Source: Centropus unirufus (taxonomy: Eukaryota; Chordata; Aves; Cuculiformes; Centropidae). From it: a stretch of 64,000 nucleotides of DNA. Shown here piece after piece: positions 60,307 to 64,000 of the stretch (its first letter is position 1; every line of letters starts with the position of its first letter). The DNA lies in NCBI GenBank assembly GCA_013397695.1, contig VYZI01000135.1, forward strand, positions 675,397-739,396, written 5' to 3'. The position numbers were made by a program, and so were the translations under genes. The notes below the pieces were generated by a model. The model worked only from the letters and a program-made list of their open reading frames with translations, searched no databases and was not told the origin of the DNA.

Positions 60307-62139
60307 CTGGATGTAGTCAGTGCCATTTGGGCACTCATAGGTGTTCCTTCTGTGTGCTCAGGCATGCTTATGTGTTCAACAATTCTTACATAATCATGTC
60401 AAATTATTAATATCCTGTGAAATTTCTGGAGTGTTTGGGGAATATTTTCCTAGTGTTTTATGGAAACTACTTTGCTTGTTTCTTTGAGAGCCTTTAACAG
60501 CTTATTGAAACCCTGATCCGTCTCAGAACAAAATTAACCTATTCACTATATAAAATCTATTAGTCCATGCAGTAGGAGTTATAATTTTTTTCAAAAACTG
60601 AAGTGTAATTCTTTGTCCTGGAGGAAAGACCACACAGGCTTTAACCAAGTGAAAACAGCTGTGTACAGTCTCTGGTACTTGCTTTGCAAGATCACATCTG
60701 TGTGGTCAGCATGTGCTGCAACACTAAGAGCAGACTATTTATAGATCAGATGTTTAGATGTGACGATCTGACTAAAAATGTCAGTAGCTGACATTTTTAT
60801 CCTCAGTCTTTCAGTGTTCACTAAGTGCTTGTCAGCCAGAATATTTTCCAAATTTCCAGTCCTACTTTGGGAATGAAGTGAGGGATGTGCCCTCTGCTTT
60901 GCTTGTGATATTCAGTATGCTGGAAGGTCTGTATAACGCCTGCTTTCTACTTAATTTCCATTTAGACTGTATGTGTAAGTTTTGTGTTACACAGACTCTG
61001 TGTTCCTGCAGAGAATAATGCTTAGCGTGTGTATCCAAGGTGAGTTTCCACTGTAGTCTATCACATTGCATCAGACTTTCAAACAAATTCAGTCCTGGAA
61101 TTGAGTATTTCCAGAGCTTTGGCTGTCTCCTCATATCTAATGAGAATACCTTATGCACTTTATTAGATAACTGCCCTGAGAAATACATGATTTTGCAGGA
61201 TCTCATTTTTGAATAGGCATTATACTGCTGAGGTTGTGCAATAAAAAGTTTTAAATGGATAATGGATAACATGGACTTGTGAAATTGCCCCTGAAAAAGC
61301 ATTACTTTCTTCAGACCCATTCTGTGGAGAAATATGGCATGTAAAGACATCTGGTTTTCTGTCCTATTTTAACAAAGATGAGAAAAAGCTGAGTGGAAGA
61401 GTTGCATCGTTACTATAGTTTGTAAATTGATGCATTCACTGTTATTTCCTGTGCTGTGGTTTGAAGGTGAGCACACAGAGGAGTATCACACAAGATGAGG
61501 GAAGTCACATGTCAGGAATGTGCATAGATGTGCTGAGAAATGACTTGAGTATTTCTTATTAATTGATAGACCAGTTATAATGCGGGGATTAAACAATGAA
61601 AGTATCCTAGCAACTGCATTTTTGTAACAAACGTGGCCTGTAATATTGCAATGAATGCTAGCCACATTTTATTAATTCAAGAGGGTGAGAGCAGATAATT
61701 TTAATGAAGAAAACTTTGCAGCAAACTCCTAATGCAGAAATTTGATAAGCCCTCTATTCTGGGCACCATCACTCCAGTTTCATAGAATGTTTAGAATTTC
61801 TTAAACCTGAAATTATGAACTAGTCCTAAGCACATTCAAGTAATTCTTACAACGTTCTTATTTTGTAGCATAAGGATGATTTTAGACCAGGACTTCTTGT
61901 CCTTGCTGCTAGTAACAGAAAAAACCATCAACAAGAGGAAATATTTACTGTCCAGGGGACCTCTTCCGTGACATCCAATCCTGTGACCTCCTGAGTGTCC
62001 CACAGCCAGAGTAAGGTGCAGGACAGGGCACGGGCTGATTGGGAGTGAGCAGGGCAGCACGGAGCTGGGGATTTCTGCTGCTGTGCCAGCAGCACACGTG
62101 TGTTGCACAATGGCAGCCTCTCTTGCTCCTGGGCCAAGC

Positions 62140-62235
62140 AGCTGTCATTTAAAGAGCTACAAATGGTTTGCTGTAAAGCAGATGGAATGGAGAATTGACC
62201 CTTTAATTTAATTGCATGTCTATGTAAATGAATAC
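62140..62235. promoter_or_regulatory. Candidate regulatory patch with octamer-like words (speculative)
   Basis: AATTGCATGT and TATGTAAATGA, both close to POU octamer sites, follow each other within about 20 bases (near 62209-62231), next to TTTAATTTAATT homeodomain-like sequence. Short motifs occur often by chance in AT-rich DNA, so this is only a candidate. Confidence 0.18.
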
Positions 62236-64000
62236 AAGATTCATACAAAAATAAAAAGTGAAGAGAGACCAAGAAATGCTTAAGATACCCAGCTTGTACT
62301 CCATGTGCACAATGGCATTAAAAATAAACAGTCTTTCAGCTGGAGTAATTCAGGTTAACTTTACAAAACTTATGTTGCTACAGTGGCTTTCTGCCAGCTT
62401 ATACCAGCTGATGATCTGGTTGATTATGTCTGTTAATATGTTTGCGATGTCTATAATGACTTCTTAGACATTTATACTCTAGAGATGATTTGTTGGATTC
62501 CACATGCTCTGGGATCATTATGAATTCTTATGTTCTGAGTGAGCCAGGTCAAATCACTGCTACAGACTTTTCCATTCTGTGTGTTTCATCAAGAGGGTTC
62601 CAGTTACAATTCAGCCTGGGTGTAGTGGCATGCAATTGACAGCCAAATTCACGGGAGGCACAATCCTCAGGTCTCTGGAAAAAAAAGTCAACAAAATCCA
62701 ACATTGTGTTCTGATATAGATCCCTGAGATCTGTTCATTAGCACAGACAGGGAAACTGATTTTTGGGGACAGGAGTGGTAAAAGGAGACTAGACCCATGC
62801 CAAGACCACATCTTTTCCACAAACCACCATGAGCCCTTATCGTCATTACTTGCATGATAAAAGTGGTATTACTCTGTGGACCAGATCACTAGATGTGACT
62901 CTGACTGCTATTGTATACTTATCTCCTTATTTATTTAGAACCTGTGGAAAGCTAGGGAGTTGTCAGTAGGGCATGTTTTCTATATTGGAGTCTCTCAGAA
63001 TTCACAAGTTTTTGCAAATTCTTAGCAAAATTTATTTAATTGTAAGAGTTAAAAATGGGCCATTGTGTTTGAAACTGATTTGTAGATGAGGTAGATATGT
63101 GGAGACGTCCCATTGGCATCTGACAGGTTTCACGTGTGCCAGAAAGCCTGTGGAAAGGGACACAACATACACAAGGACAGAAACGTGTATCTCATTTAGT
63201 CCAGGCACAGCCTATGTGCTAGTTGGCATGCTGTTGCCACTGTCACAGGCTGTCCAATTTAAGATTTATGAAGAAGAATAAAAGAGAATGTGGTTTTTTT
63301 TTTTCCACAGAACATCCATGATAGTGTTTTTGAGGTACTGCGTTAACACTGGAGACAGCTTTCCCACAATACCTGGAGGATACTGGTGCAATTGTTCTCA
63401 CAACTCTACATTTAAATAGGCAATCAGAGCACTTTTTCTTCTTCTGCTTTCCACCAGTATTTTGTCAATACAAAGCACAGTTCGCACAGAAAGGGAGGAT
63501 TTGAACCTAGTCTGAAGGTGAGGTTCTGCCACATGCAGTAGGTGAGATGGGGTTCCATAAAGGCATAAAACTCCTACCATAAAAGTCTTATACTGTGTAA
63601 AGGCAGCAGTGTTGAGCAGATCAAGCTCAACAAGGTATCCTATGAAACGGGACACAGTAAAATTGGTGCTAGGGATTTCTGGGCAATTAGAGAAGCCAAA
63701 GCAACACCGACCTAAGTCAAAATGAATATTCTCTGTATGGAGATTACTCATTCTCAATGTAGAATCTCTAACTATGCCAGTTTTCAAAGACAAGACTTCC
63801 TAAATTTGCTCCTACAGTTTTCATGACTTCTCACAAACACACAGAGATCTGAAAAACTTGTAACCCAAGTCATGGGAAGCCTACTACACTTAATAATTTG
63901 TCTTTATATCTTTGTAGTTTAATGTAATTTACTCTCCTGATTCTCTTTCTATACTCTTTGCTATAACAGAAAGTGAAATCTCATATGCATTTTAGGAGCT

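Larger units (their letters stand above)
56696..64000. other. Unannotated stretch
   Basis: No gene is recognised in 7.3 kb. The largest frames are 162 codons on minus (60862-61350), 131 codons on minus (63398-63793), 114 codons on minus (61928-62272) and 105 codons on + (59753-60070). None shows a domain, signal peptide or membrane pattern I can identify, and most overlap other frames. A short TA tract lies at 57370-57382, and a purine-rich GA patch at 58275-58345. Two weak ancient-repeat phrases are listed separately. Confidence 0.5.

Noticed and set aside
60862..61350. 162-codon minus-strand frame
   Set aside because: No recognisable domain or composition typical of coding sequence; one frame of this size in 64 kb on six frames is unremarkable.
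63398..63793. 131-codon minus-strand frame
   Set aside because: No family resemblance and no splice or start support.
1..64000. CRISPR arrays, operons or bacterial-type systems
   Set aside because: No regularly spaced direct repeats, ribosome-binding sites or gene clusters; repeat content is avian.

Overview
The window looks like AT-rich intergenic or long-intron DNA from a bird. The main evidence is eight CR1 (chicken repeat 1) LINE fragments in both orientations. Several end in the 8-bp ATTCTATG-type tail that is diagnostic of avian CR1 (best seen at 56284-56695). There is no Alu/L1-type or bacterial content. Species cannot be fixed from this alone. I find no intact protein-coding gene, rRNA, tRNA or CRISPR array. 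Open frames are short, stop-bounded and mostly at the level expected by chance. The longest (31349-31870, 173 codons) resembles no family I know.

Layout: 1-4034 is unannotated AT-rich sequence with one short CR1 tail (2286-2347) and a TA/CA microsatellite. 4035-4575 is a CR1 copy in which a reverse-transcriptase fragment is joined to the 3' UTR by a large internal deletion. 4576-16670 is mostly featureless, with a TCTA/TCTC microsatellite, a GC-rich patch near 8300-8560 and an unidentified segment with overlapping open frames at 14836-15290. 16678-16870 holds two decayed ancient repeats, one with a tRNA-like B box. 20500-25000 is strikingly purine-rich on the + strand in places. 31349-33720 is less AT-rich and contains a perfect 13-bp hairpin and possible conserved noncoding DNA.

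35853-37087 (minus strand) is the most informative locus. It is a decayed Tigger/pogo-type DDE transposase, readable from the DNA-binding domain to the C-terminus through frameshifts and stops. A + strand CR1 tail is inserted in the middle of it. Two more CR1 copies lie at 39797-39903 and 40462-40917.

40918-64000 carries further CR1 copies (51402-51490, 51850-52506, 56284-56695) and several relics resembling MIR/CORE-SINE sequence (42645-42712, 48041-48103, 53057-53135, 55628-55690).

The genes do not work together here, because none is recognised. The window records several layers of transposon decay: ancient SINE-like relics, a Tigger/pogo copy, then CR1 insertions, one of them nested in the pogo copy. 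All family assignments come from reading the sequence against remembered consensus features and were not checked by a database search.
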